Positions 36,739 through 47,750 of a stretch of DNA of 53,425 nt are shown in pieces (position 1 is the stretch's first letter; each line of letters begins with the position of its first letter). Below the pieces are notes generated by a model. That model was not told where the DNA came from and searched no databases. It saw nothing but the letters and a program-made list of their open reading frames with translations. The stretch spans positions 1-53,425 of the forward strand of contig NZ_RCZD01000021.1 of NCBI RefSeq assembly GCF_006438725.1, read 5' to 3'. Source of the DNA: Ewingella americana (lineage in GTDB: Bacteria > Pseudomonadota > Gammaproteobacteria > Enterobacterales > Enterobacteriaceae). The translations under genes were made by a program, and so were the position numbers.

Positions 36739-38019
36739 ATGCGACACCCGAAACGTCATTTGCTCAGCATGCTGGCCCTCAGCGTCAGCCTGTTTTCCTG
36801 TGCCAGTTTTGCCGCCACCAAACTGACGCTGGTGGAAGTGATCACCAGTCCGGCGCGTACCGAAATGCTGCAAAAAATGTTAACCGCTTACCAAGCGCAA
36901 CACCCGGACGTCGACATTGAAGTGGTGTCGCTGCCATGGGGGCAGGCGTTTGAGAAACTCGGCACCATGATTCAGAGCGGTCAATTTCCGGACGTGGTGG
37001 AAATGCCCGACACATGGCAGGGGCTGTACGCCAGTAATGGCATGTTGACGGATCTCGAACCGCGGCTGAAAAGCTGGAAAGGCACCCCCGATCTGACTGA
37101 TAAAACGCTGACCATGGCGCGTTCGTCCGGCGGCACCGCCACCATGATCCCTTACGGTTTCTACCTGCGGGCGATGTTCTGGAACAAGAAACTCTTTCAG
37201 CAAGCCGGGCTGACTGAGCCGCCAAAAACCATGGATGAATTTATGGCCGACGCGAAGAAAATCAGCGCGCTCGGCAACGGCATTAGCGGCTATTGCATGC
37301 GCGGCGGCGTCGGTGGCACCAATGCGTGGATGATGTTTATGGCAGCCATGAACGGTTCACCGGAGTTCTTCGATAAACAGGGCAACAGCACGCTGACTCA
37401 GCCTGGCGCCATCAAAGGCGCGCAGTTCCTGGTGGATATGTATCAGAAAGGTTACGCGCCGAAAGACAGCGTGAACTGGGGATTCAACGAAATTGTCTCC
37501 AGTTTCTACTCGGGTAAATGCGCCATGTTGGATCAAGACCCGGACGCGCTGATTGCTATCAAAAACAGCATGAACCCAGACGATTTCTCCGTTGCGCCAA
37601 TGCCACTGGGGCCGAACGGAAAAGCCTATCCGACCATCGGTTACACCGGCTGGTCGATGTTCAAAGAGAGCAAACACCAGGATCAAAGCTGGGATCTGAT
37701 CGCCTTTCTCAGTAACAAAGAAAACAACCTGACGTGGTCGAAATTTGTCGGCACGCTGCCGATTTACAAGGGCGCGGAGCAGGATGCTTACTACCACGCG
37801 CCACAGTTTGCCGGCTGGTTTGCCGAGCTGAACAGCCCGGATTACATCCCGCTGACCATGCCGACGCACCTCAAGGGCTGGGGCTATTTCAACTCAGTTA
37901 TCGTCAAAGACAGTTCGCAGGAAACGCTGCTCGGCCAGAACGACACCGAAAGTATGGTGAAAGACTGGGCCAAATATTTGACCAAAGAGCAGCAAGCGTG
38001 GCTGGCAACGCAGAAGTAA
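36739..38019 (+). CDS. CUT1 ABC transporter substrate-binding protein (family 1, MalE-like)
   Basis: 426 aa from the ATG at 36739 (GGAG upstream); the earlier frame start lies inside the lyase gene. Signal peptide MRHPKRHLLSMLALSVSLFS..., cleavage probably after ASFA. The mature protein has the family-1 layout, with TEMLQKMLTAYQAQHPDVDIE and FPDVVEMPDTWQGLYASNGML near the N-terminus and GYTGWSMFKESKHQDQSWDLIAFLS later. It would deliver a solute, by family usually an oligosaccharide or glycerol-phosphate-like compound, to the two permeases. Confidence 0.87.
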   Translation: MRHPKRHLLSMLALSVSLFSCASFAATKLTLVEVITSPARTEMLQKMLTAYQAQHPDVDIEVVSLPWGQAFEKLGTMIQSGQFPDVVEMPDTWQGLYASNGMLTDLEPRLKSWKGTPDLTDKTLTMARSSGGTATMIPYGFYLRAMFWNKKLFQQAGLTEPPKTMDEFMADAKKISALGNGISGYCMRGGVGGTNAWMMFMAAMNGSPEFFDKQGNSTLTQPGAIKGAQFLVDMYQKGYAPKDSVNWGFNEIVSSFYSGKCAMLDQDPDALIAIKNSMNPDDFSVAPMPLGPNGKAYPTIGYTGWSMFKESKHQDQSWDLIAFLSNKENNLTWSKFVGTLPIYKGAEQDAYYHAPQFAGWFAELNSPDYIPLTMPTHLKGWGYFNSVIVKDSSQETLLGQNDTESMVKDWAKYLTKEQQAWLATQK

Positions 38020-38080
38020 CGTTCATTCACTCCGGCAGCGGTTGCCGGAGTGTCCCGTTCCCCATTGATGGAGACGCGTC

Positions 38081-39004
38081 ATGATGTTGGAAGTTTCACC
38101 GCCAGACACCGCTGCCGCGCCACGCTTTCCCCGCTTGCGGGCGTTGCTGGAACCCTGGGTGTATCTCAGCCCGACGCTGGTACTGATCGGTCTGTTTATT
38201 TTTGTCCCGATGGCGATCGGCATTTCTTATGCGTTTCAAAACATTCAGCTGCTTAACCCGTCCGACAGCGGCTGGGTGGGGCTGGACAATTTTCGCACCA
38301 TGTTTGATGACCGCCACTTTTATGCCGCGCTGCGTCACACCGTCAACTGGACGCTGACGTCGCTGGTGTTGCAGTTTGCGCTCGGGCTGGGGTTGGCATT
38401 ATTGCTCAATCGTGAGTTTGCCGGGCGCAGCTGGGTGCAGGCGCTGGTGTTTCTGCCGTGGGCGGTACCGGCGTTTCTCTCTGGATTGACCTGGGCGTGG
38501 CTGCTCAACCCGGTGATCGGTGTGCTGCCTTACTGGCTAACCGATCTGCACGTCATTTCAGAACCGTACAACATTCTTGCTGACCCGCAACTGGCGCTGT
38601 ACGGGCCGGTGGTGGCGAACGTTTGGTTCGGCATTCCGTTTTTCGCTATTACATTACTGGCCGCGTTGCAGTCGATTCCCAAGGATCTGTATGAAGCGGC
38701 GGCGATGGACGGTGCCTCCGGCTGGCAGCAGTTTTGCAAAGTCACCTTGCCGTTTCTGGCGCCGATGATCGCCATCACGGTGATGCTGCGCACCATCTGG
38801 ATCGCCAATTTTGCCGATCTGATTGTGGTGATGACCGACGGTGGCCCGGCGAATTCGACGTCGATTCTGTCGAATTTCATTTTCACTACCGCGTACCGCA
38901 AACTTGACTTTGGCTATGCCTCAGCGATGGCGGTCTTTCTGCTGGTATTGATGACATTTTACGCGCTGGTATTGCTGCGCATCCGCCATCAGTTATTGAA
39001 ATAG
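38081..39004 (+). CDS. CUT1 ABC transporter permease (MalF/UgpA-like)
   Basis: 307 aa, six membrane segments. First segment WVYLSPTLVLIGLFIFVPMAIGI, and the EAA loop YEAAAMDGASGWQQFCKVTLPFLAP matches the family consensus. The neighbouring ATG at 38084 is an equally possible start. It forms a heterodimer with the next permease. Confidence 0.9.
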   Translation: MMLEVSPPDTAAAPRFPRLRALLEPWVYLSPTLVLIGLFIFVPMAIGISYAFQNIQLLNPSDSGWVGLDNFRTMFDDRHFYAALRHTVNWTLTSLVLQFALGLGLALLLNREFAGRSWVQALVFLPWAVPAFLSGLTWAWLLNPVIGVLPYWLTDLHVISEPYNILADPQLALYGPVVANVWFGIPFFAITLLAALQSIPKDLYEAAAMDGASGWQQFCKVTLPFLAPMIAITVMLRTIWIANFADLIVVMTDGGPANSTSILSNFIFTTAYRKLDFGYASAMAVFLLVLMTFYALVLLRIRHQLLK

Positions 39005-39013
39005 GAGAGCCAC

Positions 39014-39856
39014 ATGAACGCATTAACACTCGGCGTATGGCTGCGCAAAGGCGGGCACCGGCTGGGGATCCTGTTCTATCTGTTGTTCGCGCTGTTCCCC
39101 ATTTACTGGCTGATCAAAATCTCAATCACGCCGGACAAACTGCTGTACAGCGAAGGGGTTCGCATGTGGCCGAGCCAACTGACGCTGATTCATTTTCAGC
39201 GCGTATTTACCGAAAGCCAGTTTCCGCTCTATTTCTTCAACAGCCTGATGGTGTCGTTTGGCACAGCATTGTTGACCACGGTGATTGCCGCCGGCGCGGG
39301 CTTTGCGTTCTCCCGTTTCACGTTCAAGGGAAAAACGGTGATGGCGGCGCTGCTGCTGTTCACGCAGATGTTCCCGCTGGTGATGATCCTCGCACCAATC
39401 TATAAAGTGATGGCCCCGCTCGGGCTAACCAACAGCCTGCTCGGGCTGATTCTGATTTACACCGCTTTCAACGTGCCGTTCGCGACGTTCCTGATGCAAT
39501 CGTTTTTTGACAGCGTTCCGAAAGATTTGGAAGAGTCCGCGATGCTTGAAGGGTGCACGCGTTTTATGGCGCTGCGTAAAGTGATTATCCCGCTGACGTT
39601 GCCGGGGATGGCCGCCACGCTGGGTTTCGTGTTTACCGCCGCGTGGAGCGAACTGTTGTTTTCGCTGATGTTAATCAACAAAAATGAGGTGATGACCTTC
39701 CCGGTTGGGCTACTCAGTTTTGTGTCGAAGTTTGCGGTTTCCTGGGGCGACATGATGGCGGCGGCGGTGTTGGCGCTGATCCCTGCCTGTCTGTTCTTTG
39801 CGTTTATTCAGCGTTACCTGGTTCAGGGGCTGACGGCCGGTGCGGTAAAAGGATAA
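39014..39856 (+). CDS. CUT1 ABC transporter permease (MalG/UgpE-like)
   Basis: 280 aa, six membrane segments. LFYLLFALFPIYWLIKISITP at the N-terminus, SLMVSFGTALLTTVIAAGAGFAFSRF, and the EAA loop LEESAMLEGCTRFMALRKVIIPLTLPG are typical. AGGAGAG lies before the start, 9 bp after the previous stop. Confidence 0.9.
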   Translation: MNALTLGVWLRKGGHRLGILFYLLFALFPIYWLIKISITPDKLLYSEGVRMWPSQLTLIHFQRVFTESQFPLYFFNSLMVSFGTALLTTVIAAGAGFAFSRFTFKGKTVMAALLLFTQMFPLVMILAPIYKVMAPLGLTNSLLGLILIYTAFNVPFATFLMQSFFDSVPKDLEESAMLEGCTRFMALRKVIIPLTLPGMAATLGFVFTAAWSELLFSLMLINKNEVMTFPVGLLSFVSKFAVSWGDMMAAAVLALIPACLFFAFIQRYLVQGLTAGAVKG

Positions 39857-39860
39857 TTTT

Positions 39861-40955
<1,095 letters not shown>

Positions 40956-41025
40956 TTCTCTGGGCGGGCGGCCCAGACGCGCTTTTCTGCTTTGGAAAGC
41001 TGAGGGAAACTTTTCTTTAACTTAA

Positions 41026-41640
41026 CTTCAAATTCAAATTCAAATTCAAGGTCGTGGGCGGCGGCCCACGCCGTAGACCTTGGGCTGCCGCCCAAACCGG
41101 CCCAAAAGGAGGCGTAAACGCGCCTCCTCTTGGAACTCCTGCGTTTTTCTCTGAGACACCGACAGCTTCGCCGCTGGCAGGGCACGTGTTTCAGCCACTT
41201 CCGTTCACGGCGCCAAATGTCACGGCTGCGCCGTCCCCGTATTTCGGGCTTCGAGCCTCAGGTCTCGAACCGCTCATCCGGTGCCATTTTTGACTGCGCC
41301 TTAGCGGCTATGTAAGTCAAAAGACAAAAAGCAGAATGTAAAAAGTAAAAAGTAAAAAGTAAAAAAGAAGCATGGTCTGACTTTGAATTTAAAAAGTGTG
41401 GGCCGCATTCAAAAATGGCGCTGAGCAAGGGGTTCGAGACCCTGGGCTCGAACCCGCAGCGAAGGCACCGCCTAAGCGGCGACATTTTGCGGCTGTCACT
41501 GAGATACCTGAAACACGGCCATCCCGATTCAGCGATAGCGCGCAGTTAAAAAAACGCAGGATTCCAAAGGAGGTTCGTTTAAACCTCCTTTGGGCCCGTG
41601 TGGGCGGCGAGCCCACGGTCTTGACCTTAACCTTAAATTT
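41026..41640. repeat. Large modular intergenic inverted element, copy C (arms 3+2)
   Basis: Fills most of the 766-bp gap between the convergent ATPase and rnb. The left arm (type 3, an inverted near-identical copy of B-right) has a TTCAAA tract, GTGGGC/GCCCAC and TTGGGC/GCCCAA hairpins, GGAGGCG/CGCCTCC, GTTTTTCTCTGAGACACC, CACGTGTTTCAGCC, the palindromic box at 41248-41271 and GTGCCATTTTTGAC. The spacer contains GTAAAAA repeated four times (41338-41365). The right arm (type 2, almost identical to A-right) has TCAAAAATGGC, the box at 41431-41454, ACATTTTGCGGC, CTGAAACACGG, CCAAAGGAGGTT/AACCTCCTTTGG and GTGGGC/GCCCAC. No convincing coding capacity. Confidence 0.85.
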
Positions 41641-41650
41641 GAAATTAAAA

Positions 41651-41684
41651 AAAACCGGTCAGGTAAATTACCCTGACCGGTTTT
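41651..41684. terminator. Bidirectional intrinsic terminator of rnb
   Basis: AAAACCGGTCAGG and CCTGACCGGTTTT form a perfect 13-bp stem with an 8-nt loop, and T/A runs flank it on both sides, giving a U-tract in either direction. It lies 38 bp after the rnb stop and immediately next to element C, so element C is not needed simply to end rnb. Confidence 0.9.
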
Positions 41685-41721
41685 TTATCGCGTTAGCGAA
41701 GGCATTTCACGCCAGTGAAAA

Positions 41722-43665
41722 CTAAGCCACTGGCTTGGCGATCACATTGCGATTTTCCATCCGCACTTCGGCAATCTGTACGTCGATGATATCGCTCTGA
41801 CGGTAGGCGACTTCGCCTTTGATCAGCACGGTACCGGTGTCGACGCTGCAGACCAGTTCGTCGCGCACAGCGTGCAGGAACGGGGCCGGGATGAAGGCGA
41901 CAGCGCCGATGTCTTGCAGGCGCACGCGCAGGCCGCCGCGGGTGACATCGATAATTTCAGCGCTGAATTTGGTATCAGTGCCGACTTTATCTTCCAGATA
42001 ACGGGCGTACAGCCAGTCTCCGACGTCACGCTCAGCCATGCGGTTGGCACGGCGGCGTTCTGCCAGTTGAAGGGTCATTTCGTCGTCAGGTTTTACGGCA
42101 GGCTGTTGGGTGATCATCGCTTTGAGCAAGCGGTGGTTGACCATATCGCCGTATTTACGGATTGGCGACGTCCAGGTGGCGTAAGCTTCCAGACCCAAAC
42201 CGAAATGCGGGCCCGGCGTGGTGCTGATTTCAGCAAACGTCTGGAAACGACGGATGCGGCTGTCGAGGAACTGTGTTGGCATCGCGTCAAGTTTACGGCG
42301 CAGTGCGCAGAAACCTGGCAGGGTCAGCAGCTCTTCGGCATTGGCTTCCACATCATTGGCCTGCAATACGGTGACGGCGTTTTCAACCAGCAGCGGGTCG
42401 AAACCGGTGTGCACGTTGTAAACGCCAAAACCGAGGCTGTCACGCAGGGCGACAGCGGCGCAGACGTTGGCGGCGATCATAGATTCTTCGACGATGCGGT
42501 TGGCAATGCGGCGATGCTCCGCGATGATCTCCAGCACGTTACCTTTCTCACCCAGGACGAAGCGGAAGTCAGGACGGTCTTTAAATACCAACGCGTGCTC
42601 GGTACGCCAGGTGCTGCGCAGGTCACACAGACGTTTCAGTAAACGGATTTGATCGGCGATGACATCACTTGGTGGTTGCCATGCGCTTTTCTCTTCCTGT
42701 TCGATCCAGTCGGAGACGTCGTCATAAGCCAGTTTCGCTTTGGATTCGATGGTGGCGGCGAAGAAACGGATATCGTTACCCAGCGCACCGTCAGCCAACA
42801 GTGTGACGCTGCATGCCAGTACCGGACGCTGAACGTCTGGCCACAGTGAGCAGAGGTCATCTGAGAGTTCACGCGGCAGCATCGGGATGTTAAAGCCCGG
42901 CAGGTAGTTGGTGAACGCACGTTTCCTGGCGATATTGTCGAGTTCGCTGCCTTGTAAAACATAAGCCGTGGGGTCGGCAATCGCGATATTCAGTTGCAGG
43001 GTGCCGTCGCCGTTGTCTTTCACATACAGCGCGTCATCCATATCCTGGGTGCTGCCGCTGTCGATGGTGACAAATGGCAGGGCGGTCAGGTCTTCACGGG
43101 TCAAACCCTGATCGAGGATGTCTGCAATCTCAGACTTAGGCGCTTCACGCTCAAGGTTGTGGCGTGCCAGCGTAACCCACCACGGGGCCAGATCGTCGTC
43201 ACCGGTGGTGATCCACTCGGTAATTTCAGCCTGGAAGCTGTGATCGCCTTCTTTCAGCGGGTGGCGACGCATTTCAGCCACACACCAGTCGCCATCGCTC
43301 ACTTCGTGATTGATGTTGCGGGCGACCCGGCACTGAATGAAATCACGTAATAAAGGATGATCCGGGATAATAGAAAGACGGTCATCTTTTTTGGTGACGC
43401 GACCGACAAAACGGGTCAGGAATGGCTCAACCAGCGTTTCCGGCTGCACCACTTCGCGTTCCTTTTCGGTCTGCAAAGAGGCAATCACGCGGTCACCGTG
43501 CATGACTTTTTTCATGTACGGAGGGGGGATGAAGTAACTTTTTTGACCGTCTACTTCAAGAAAGCCAAAGCCTTTCTCAGTTCCTTTAACAACGCCTTCA
43601 AGGCGCGGAGTCTGAGAGTGAAGTTGCTGTTTTAGCTGCGCGAGCAGCGGGTTATCTTGAAACAT
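41722..43665 (-). CDS. rnb: Exoribonuclease II
   Basis: 647 aa (E. coli 644). Processive 3'-5' RNA decay enzyme. N-terminal cold-shock domain ([19 protein letters not shown]), second CSD, then the RNB domain with catalytic acidic residues D202, D208, D210 and D211 in [14 protein letters not shown], and [17 protein letters not shown] and [20 protein letters not shown]-terminal S1 domain follows. Monocistronic, with its own terminator at 41651. Confidence 0.97.
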   Translation of the reverse strand: MFQDNPLLAQLKQQLHSQTPRLEGVVKGTEKGFGFLEVDGQKSYFIPPPYMKKVMHGDRVIASLQTEKEREVVQPETLVEPFLTRFVGRVTKKDDRLSIIPDHPLLRDFIQCRVARNINHEVSDGDWCVAEMRRHPLKEGDHSFQAEITEWITTGDDDLAPWWVTLARHNLEREAPKSEIADILDQGLTREDLTALPFVTIDSGSTQDMDDALYVKDNGDGTLQLNIAIADPTAYVLQGSELDNIARKRAFTNYLPGFNIPMLPRELSDDLCSLWPDVQRPVLACSVTLLADGALGNDIRFFAATIESKAKLAYDDVSDWIEQEEKSAWQPPSDVIADQIRLLKRLCDLRSTWRTEHALVFKDRPDFRFVLGEKGNVLEIIAEHRRIANRIVEESMIAANVCAAVALRDSLGFGVYNVHTGFDPLLVENAVTVLQANDVEANAEELLTLPGFCALRRKLDAMPTQFLDSRIRRFQTFAEISTTPGPHFGLGLEAYATWTSPIRKYGDMVNHRLLKAMITQQPAVKPDDEMTLQLAERRRANRMAERDVGDWLYARYLEDKVGTDTKFSAEIIDVTRGGLRVRLQDIGAVAFIPAPFLHAVRDELVCSVDTGTVLIKGEVAYRQSDIIDVQIAEVRMENRNVIAKPVA

Positions 43666-43845
43666 ATCGTCCAGGGGTGGGGGTTAGAATGGCTCGATTA
43701 GCGGCAGACAGTTTTACGCGAAATGGCCCCTGCGGGCAAGCTTTACTGGGGCTTTTCCCTATTAACCAGAGAGGGGAAAATATCCCGCCCTCCTTCAGCC
43801 AGACTAATCGCAAGACGAAGGATGACGGGGATTAAGACCGTACTT

Positions 43846-46152
43846 TTATGCAATACGTTGCAGGTCGACTTTCTGTTCACAGCGGCGGATTGCCACCGGA
43901 ATGGCTTTGGAGGTCGGGGTGTGGGTCTGGTCGCCAAAACTGGACATCGGCACCAGCGGGTTGGTTTCCGGGTAGTAGGCCGCCAGATTACCGCGTGGAA
44001 TATCGTAACTGACCAGTTTGAAGCCAGTAACTTTACGCTCCACGCCGTCGGTCCACAGGGTTTCAATTTCCACTAATTCGCCGTCCTGCATGCCCAGATC
44101 GGCTAAATCCTGCGGATGGATAAACAGCACTTCGCGCTGGCCATAAACGCCGCGGTAACGGTCATCAAGGCCGTAAATAGTGGTGTTGTACTGGTCGTGT
44201 GAACGCAGGGTTTGCAGGGTGAAGGGGGCGTCCTGATTGCCCTGCGGGATCAACTGTTCAGGAAGCCGGGCGGCGCTGAAATTGGCTTTGGCCGTCGGCG
44301 TGTTGAAGTTCAGCTCTGCCGCCGCATTACCCAGATAGAAACCGCCCTTGATATCACAACGCGCATTGAAATCTTTAAAGCCCGGAATAGTGGCTTCGAT
44401 GTGATCGCGGATCAGGTTGTAGTCATCGGCAAGTGCCATCCAGTCGAGGAATTTATCACCCAGCACGGCATTGGCAATACCACAGACGATCGCCGTTTCA
44501 GAACGCTGCTCAGGGGATAAAGGAATCCCCACGCCTTCAGATGCGTGCACCATGCTAAAGGAGTCTTCGACCGTGATGAACTGCGAACCGGTGGCCTGCA
44601 TGTCAAGTTCAGTACGTCCCAGCGTCGGCAGGATCAAGGCTTCACGGCCCGGCGTTAAGTGGCTGCGGTTAAGCTTGGTACTGATTTGCACCGAGAGATC
44701 CAAATTACTCAGTGCGCGGTGGGTGCGCAGGGTATCCGGTGCCGCCGCCGCCAGGTTGCCACCCAGACAGATAAGCACTTTGGCATCGCCGACCAGCATG
44801 GCTTCCAGCGCTTCAACGGTATTGTGCCCCGGTTCACGAGGGGGCGTGAAGTTGAAGTGGCTTTCCATCGCGTCAAGCAGCGCTTTCGGTGCTTTTTCGT
44901 CGATACCCATAGTGCGGTTGCCCTGTACGTTACTGTGACCACGTACCGGACACAGACCAGCACCCGGTTTGCCAAGCTGACCAAACAGCAGTTGCAGGTT
45001 AGTGATTTCGCGTACGGTTGGCACTGAGTGTTTGTGTTGGGTGATCCCCATCGCCCAGGTACAGATCACCCGTTCAGCCTGCACATAAATCGACGCAGCT
45101 TCGCGGATCTCCGCTTCAGACAGGCCAGACTGTTCAGTGATTTTTTCCCACGAGGTGGCATCCACGGCGGCCAGATACTCTTGTACACCGGCGGTATTTT
45201 GCGCGATGAACTCAGCGTCAAAAATCGTGCTCTGGCCGGAAGCGATACGATCACGATCGGCTTCCAGTAGCGCCTTAACCATACCGCGCACGGCGGCCAT
45301 ATCCCCGCCGAGGTTCGGCTGGTAATAGGCGGAGCTGATGCGCCCCGATTTGGTGGTCACTACTTCCAGCGGTTTTTGCGGGTCGGCAAAGCGTTCCAGC
45401 CCACGTTCGCGCAGGGTGTTGAAACTGACGACTTTCGCACCGCGATCGGCGGCATGGCGCAGGCTGTGCAGCATGCGCGGATGGTTAGTGCCGGGATTCT
45501 GACCGAAGACAAAAATGGCGTCAGCTTTCTCGAAATCATCCAGATGGATAGTGCCTTTCCCCACGCCGATACTTTGTTTGAGACCAACACCGCTGGCTTC
45601 ATGACACATGTTTGAGCAGTCAGGGAAGTTGTTGGTCCCGAACATGCGGCCAAACACCTGATAGAGGTAAGAGGCTTCATTACTGGCACGGCCTGAGGTA
45701 TAGAAGTCCGCTTCGTCAGGGCTTTTCAACCCTTTCAGATGGCTGGCAATCAGTGAATAGGCCGCGTCCCAGCCAATGGGTTCGTAATGATCAGTGGTGC
45801 GGTTGTAGCGCAGTGGATGGGTCAGGCGGCCCTGGTATTCGAGGAAGTAGTCACTTTGTTCACGCAATTTACTGACGCTGTGCTGAGCAAAAAAATCCAG
45901 CTCTACCGCTTTGCGCGTGGCTTCCCAACTAACGGCTTTCGCGCCGTTTTCACAAAAACTAAAGGTACTGTGGTTATCATCGCCCCAGGCACAGCCCGGA
46001 CAATCAAAACCGCGACCTTTATTAACGCGCATCAGGTTGCGCAGGTTGGAGAGGACTTTTTTACTGTCGAAGACGTAACGGGTGGTTGCTTCCAGTGAAC
46101 CCCATCCTCCCGCCGCAGCGGTGTAGGGTTTGATCTCAGTTTTGAATTTCAT
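43846..46152 (-). CDS. ydeP: FdhF/YdeP-family molybdopterin oxidoreductase
   Basis: 768 aa (E. coli YdeP 759). A molybdopterin-dinucleotide enzyme related to the formate dehydrogenase alpha chain. C51, C54 (DCPGCAWGD) and C67 probably bind an Fe-S cluster, and CSNMCHEASGVGL carries a cysteine at the position of the molybdenum ligand (selenocysteine in FdhF). FGQNPGTNHPRML, WAMGITQHKHSVPTVREITNL and CPVRGHSNVQGNRTMG are family hallmarks. In E. coli YdeP is linked to acid resistance, but its substrate is unknown. No electron-transfer partner gene is adjacent. No terminator with a T-run is visible in the 180-bp gap before rnb. Confidence 0.93.
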   Translation of the reverse strand: MKFKTEIKPYTAAAGGWGSLEATTRYVFDSKKVLSNLRNLMRVNKGRGFDCPGCAWGDDNHSTFSFCENGAKAVSWEATRKAVELDFFAQHSVSKLREQSDYFLEYQGRLTHPLRYNRTTDHYEPIGWDAAYSLIASHLKGLKSPDEADFYTSGRASNEASYLYQVFGRMFGTNNFPDCSNMCHEASGVGLKQSIGVGKGTIHLDDFEKADAIFVFGQNPGTNHPRMLHSLRHAADRGAKVVSFNTLRERGLERFADPQKPLEVVTTKSGRISSAYYQPNLGGDMAAVRGMVKALLEADRDRIASGQSTIFDAEFIAQNTAGVQEYLAAVDATSWEKITEQSGLSEAEIREAASIYVQAERVICTWAMGITQHKHSVPTVREITNLQLLFGQLGKPGAGLCPVRGHSNVQGNRTMGIDEKAPKALLDAMESHFNFTPPREPGHNTVEALEAMLVGDAKVLICLGGNLAAAAPDTLRTHRALSNLDLSVQISTKLNRSHLTPGREALILPTLGRTELDMQATGSQFITVEDSFSMVHASEGVGIPLSPEQRSETAIVCGIANAVLGDKFLDWMALADDYNLIRDHIEATIPGFKDFNARCDIKGGFYLGNAAAELNFNTPTAKANFSAARLPEQLIPQGNQDAPFTLQTLRSHDQYNTTIYGLDDRYRGVYGQREVLFIHPQDLADLGMQDGELVEIETLWTDGVERKVTGFKLVSYDIPRGNLAAYYPETNPLVPMSSFGDQTHTPTSKAIPVAIRRCEQKVDLQRIA

Positions 46153-46508
46153 ATTTTTATGACTTCGCAGGTGTTCGTTTCTAAGGCGTATTTTTATTGA
46201 TATGCAATCGAATTGACGTAGTTGTTAACTCGATTGTTAATTTTATGTCACAAGTTTAGGTCGGAGTCGGGAGGGCGTCTAATCGAATGGCGCAATCGTG
46301 AGATAGAGCGCGCTTATCGCGTAAAATGCGAACAAGTTGTAACAAAACCGTTTCACTATGAAATGCCTGGCAAAATAAAGAGGGTTTTGTTCCGCGCCTT
46401 ATTGGTGCACCATGCGGCAATTATTTTCTGTCGTTTTTTGCCGTCGGCCTGTTTTGCTCCTTTTATGGGCAGCAGACCGGTTGTTTCGGCGCTTTAAAGG
46501 ATCAATTT
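46153..46508. promoter_or_regulatory. Divergent control region between ydeP and dacD
   Basis: A 356-bp gap with no convincing gene. It is AT-rich near ydeP. The inverted pair CAATCGA (46205-46211) and TCGATTG (46230-46236) frames an 18-bp centre and lies close to the likely ydeP promoter. Further AATCG copies follow at about 46280 and 46295. A dacD promoter must lie in the second half, where I see no clear -10/-35 pair. Confidence 0.4.
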
Positions 46509-47678
46509 GTGAAACGTAGTGTATTGACTGTTTTAACCGGTGTTTTGATGCTGTCAGCCGGTGCCGCGCAGGCCATCGCCCCGCTGGATTTCCCCGTTGT
46601 TCCTCCGAGCATTGATGCGGCGTCGTTCGTGTTGATGGATTACGCCAGTGGCGATGTGCTGGCGGCAGGCAATCCTGATGACCGCCGTAATCCGGCCAGC
46701 CTGACCAAATTGATGACCGGTTATGTCATCGACCGTGCGCTGGATAAACACAAAATCACCATGAATGACATGGTTACCGTACCGCAGGAAGCCTGGGTGG
46801 CAGGCAACAAAAGCCTGGAAGGCTCCTCGTTGATGTTCCTAAAACCAGGTGACCGCGTGTCGGTGCGGGATTTGATCCGTGGGATTATCATCACCTCCGG
46901 TAATGACGCCTGCGTGGCGATGGCGAATTATGTGGCGGGCAGCCAGGATGCGTTCGTCGGCATGATGAACCAGTACGTCACGACCATGGGCCTGACCAAC
47001 ACCCATTTTGAAACCGTTCACGGTCTGGATGCGCCGGGGCAATACACCACATCGTATGATTTGGCGAAACTCTCCCGGGCGATCATTGGCGGAGAGCCTG
47101 AGGAATATCATATGTATAGCGAAAAATCGCTGACCTATGACAACATCACTCAGCAGAACCGTAACGGCTTACTGTGGGACAAAAACCTGCAGGTTGACGG
47201 CCTGAAAACCGGCCATACCGAGAGCGCCGGTTACAACATTATTGCCTCTGCGACTGAAGGCAACCGCCGTTTGATTGCGGTAGTTATGGGCGGGAAAAGC
47301 TCGAAAGGGCGTGAAGAACAGGCGCGTAAACTGCTGACCTGGGGCTTCCGTGAATATACCAGTAAGCAGATATTCAAAGCCGGGCAGACTGTGTCGAATG
47401 AGAGAGTCTGGTTTGGCGACCGCCCGCAGGTGAAGGTGGGTTCACTGGATGACGTGTTTATCAGCGTACCGCAGTCGGAAGCAGACAAGCTGAAAGCACA
47501 ATACGTGCTGAGCAATCCGCAAATTGACGCACCGCTGAAAAAGGGCCAGGAAATTGGCACGATCAACATCGTTGATAACGGCAAAACGATCAAAACGCTT
47601 CCGCTGGTGGCGCTCGAAGATGTGGCGAAGGGGGGGATGTTCAGCCGCCTGGTGGATTACGTGAAACTGAAAATCTAA
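46509..47678 (+). CDS. dacD: D-alanyl-D-alanine carboxypeptidase (PBP6b)
   Basis: 389 aa. It trims the terminal D-Ala of peptidoglycan pentapeptides in the periplasm. Signal peptide cleaved near AQA-22. Active-site motifs: SLTK (S64, K67), SGN (130-132), KTG (233-235). The sequence follows E. coli DacD closely, e.g. HFETVHGLDAPGQ, YHMYSEKSLTY and QQNRNGLLWDK. The C-terminal FSRLVDYVKLKI forms the amphipathic membrane anchor. AAAGGA lies upstream of the start. Confidence 0.94.
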   Translation: MKRSVLTVLTGVLMLSAGAAQAIAPLDFPVVPPSIDAASFVLMDYASGDVLAAGNPDDRRNPASLTKLMTGYVIDRALDKHKITMNDMVTVPQEAWVAGNKSLEGSSLMFLKPGDRVSVRDLIRGIIITSGNDACVAMANYVAGSQDAFVGMMNQYVTTMGLTNTHFETVHGLDAPGQYTTSYDLAKLSRAIIGGEPEEYHMYSEKSLTYDNITQQNRNGLLWDKNLQVDGLKTGHTESAGYNIIASATEGNRRLIAVVMGGKSSKGREEQARKLLTWGFREYTSKQIFKAGQTVSNERVWFGDRPQVKVGSLDDVFISVPQSEADKLKAQYVLSNPQIDAPLKKGQEIGTINIVDNGKTIKTLPLVALEDVAKGGMFSRLVDYVKLKI

Positions 47679-47700
47679 CTGCGTTCCTGGTTGTAACGGC

Positions 47701-47733
47701 TTGCCGCATGGTCAGGACCTGAACATGCGGCAA
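47701..47733. terminator. Hairpin between convergent dacD and add
   Basis: TTGCCGCATG and CATGCGGCAA form a perfect 10-bp stem around a 13-nt loop in the 72-bp gap. No T-run follows directly, although AAAAATT is 14 bp further on. It probably serves both genes. Confidence 0.5.
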
Positions 47734-47750
47734 CCGCCTCACGGCAAAAA

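Noticed and set aside
41054-41725. Open frames inside element C
   Set aside because: Similar protein strings to those in B on the opposite strand only reflect the shared DNA arm, and the frames cross hairpins and AT spacers.
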